Source: JAFDWI01 sp963764215
GTDB taxonomy: Bacteria > Actinomycetota > Acidimicrobiia > Acidimicrobiales > Iamiaceae
DNA length: 64,000 nt
Assembly (NCBI GenBank): GCA_963764215.1
Contig: CAVXRS010000005.1
Location: forward strand, 372,001-436,000
Direction: 5' to 3'
Below the pieces are notes generated by a model. The model was not told the DNA's origin and ran no database searches. It worked only from the letters and a program-made list of their open reading frames with translations. The first letter of the stretch is position 1, and every line of letters starts with the position of its first letter. Both the position numbers and the translations under genes were made by a program. Positions 63,904 through 64,000 of the stretch are shown here, one piece after another.

Positions 63904-64000
63904 CGATGGGTGACGAGCCGCTCTCCGAGTCGGACCTGGTGCGCTGGGCAGAAGCACTGGCGGGGATCGCACGCACCGGGTTGGCCTTCACCGAGAGTCT
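63904..64000 (+). CDS. NUDIX hydrolase, N-terminal fragment (cut by window edge)
   Basis: 32 codons: MGDEPLSESDLVRWAEALAGIARTGLAFTES. The WAEALAGIARTGLAFTE segment is the helical N-terminal domain of one NUDIX subgroup (Nudix_hydro_N), which in complete proteins precedes the catalytic NUDIX box. The rest lies beyond the window, so catalysis cannot be judged. Confidence 0.6.

Overview
The window is GC-rich, densely coding DNA with many GTG starts and start/stop overlaps of the ATGA/GTGA type. It carries an actinobacterial-type LexA box, an F420-type LLM oxidoreductase, HemQ, an LpqH-like lipoprotein, a LytR_C protein and OtsA/OtsB. This fits an actinomycete; the large number of acyl-CoA dehydrogenases, DUF35/thiolase pairs and amidohydrolases is reminiscent of Acidimicrobiia or mycobacteria. 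The lineage is an inference. No rRNA is present; the only RNA gene I can prove is a tRNA-Thr.

The dominant theme is a dispersed acyl-CoA catabolic regulon. Seven copies of one 16-bp partly palindromic motif (consensus CTRACASTSRYGTCA plus one base) lie in six promoter regions: 2186, 13524, 22933, 35690 and 35707, 42551, 50341. Behind them lie two fused double acyl-CoA dehydrogenases and a separate dehydrogenase pair, three acyl-CoA ligases, a class III CoA-transferase, a P450 and a 3Fe-4S-type ferredoxin, an enoyl-CoA hydratase coupled to a GH29 fucosidase, an SDR, a metallo-beta-lactamase hydrolase, two amidohydrolase-2 proteins and two DUF35 plus thiolase-fold pairs. One of those pairs looks like the Ltp2/ChsH2 retro-aldolase of steroid side-chain degradation. 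One motif copy lies in front of a tandem TetR regulator of the Mce3R type, the obvious candidate for its reader. The likely job is uptake-independent degradation of a branched or polycyclic isoprenoid or steroid-like acid, possibly glycosylated.

Layout: 0.2-6.1 kb LLM oxidoreductase, hydrolase, fused ACAD and ligase; 6.1-11.6 kb lipoprotein, CoA-disulfide reductase, and a copper block (SCO protein and CopA divergent around a CsoR-like operator); 11.6-25.4 kb tandem TetR, aldolase pair, GH5-like hydrolase, MDR, ligase, amidohydrolase, ACAD pair; 25.4-26.7 kb a decayed patch (LexA box, broken DUF222-HNH gene, RelE remnant); 26.7-33.2 kb housekeeping (mtnP, purE/purK, sugar epimerase, membrane proteins); 33.2-37.5 kb CoA-transferase/P450 and MBL/SDR operons; 37.5-39 kb an IS110-family element; 39-45 kb cupin, fucosidase/hydratase, ferredoxin/ACAD; 45-48.8 kb membrane protein and a NahK-like kinase with a nucleotidyltransferase; 48.8-53.1 kb ligase, DUF35/thiolase, hydratase; 53.1-64 kb aroD, DUF11 surface protein, tRNA-Thr, otsBA, glycerate kinase, MoaD-like protein, hemQ-larE and small conserved genes.

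Reading caution: at least 16 single-base indels, many in G or C runs, break 13 otherwise pristine genes. In every case removing or adding one base restores a family-like protein whose length is a whole number of codons. I treat these as probable sequencing errors, give full gene spans, and mark the break point in each entry. Several short repeat families are also present: a REP-like hairpin (177, 16711), an imperfect palindrome (15406, 40041), a 73-bp direct repeat (33140, 37567) and a GCGCTCCC palindrome (25511, 25712, 26295).
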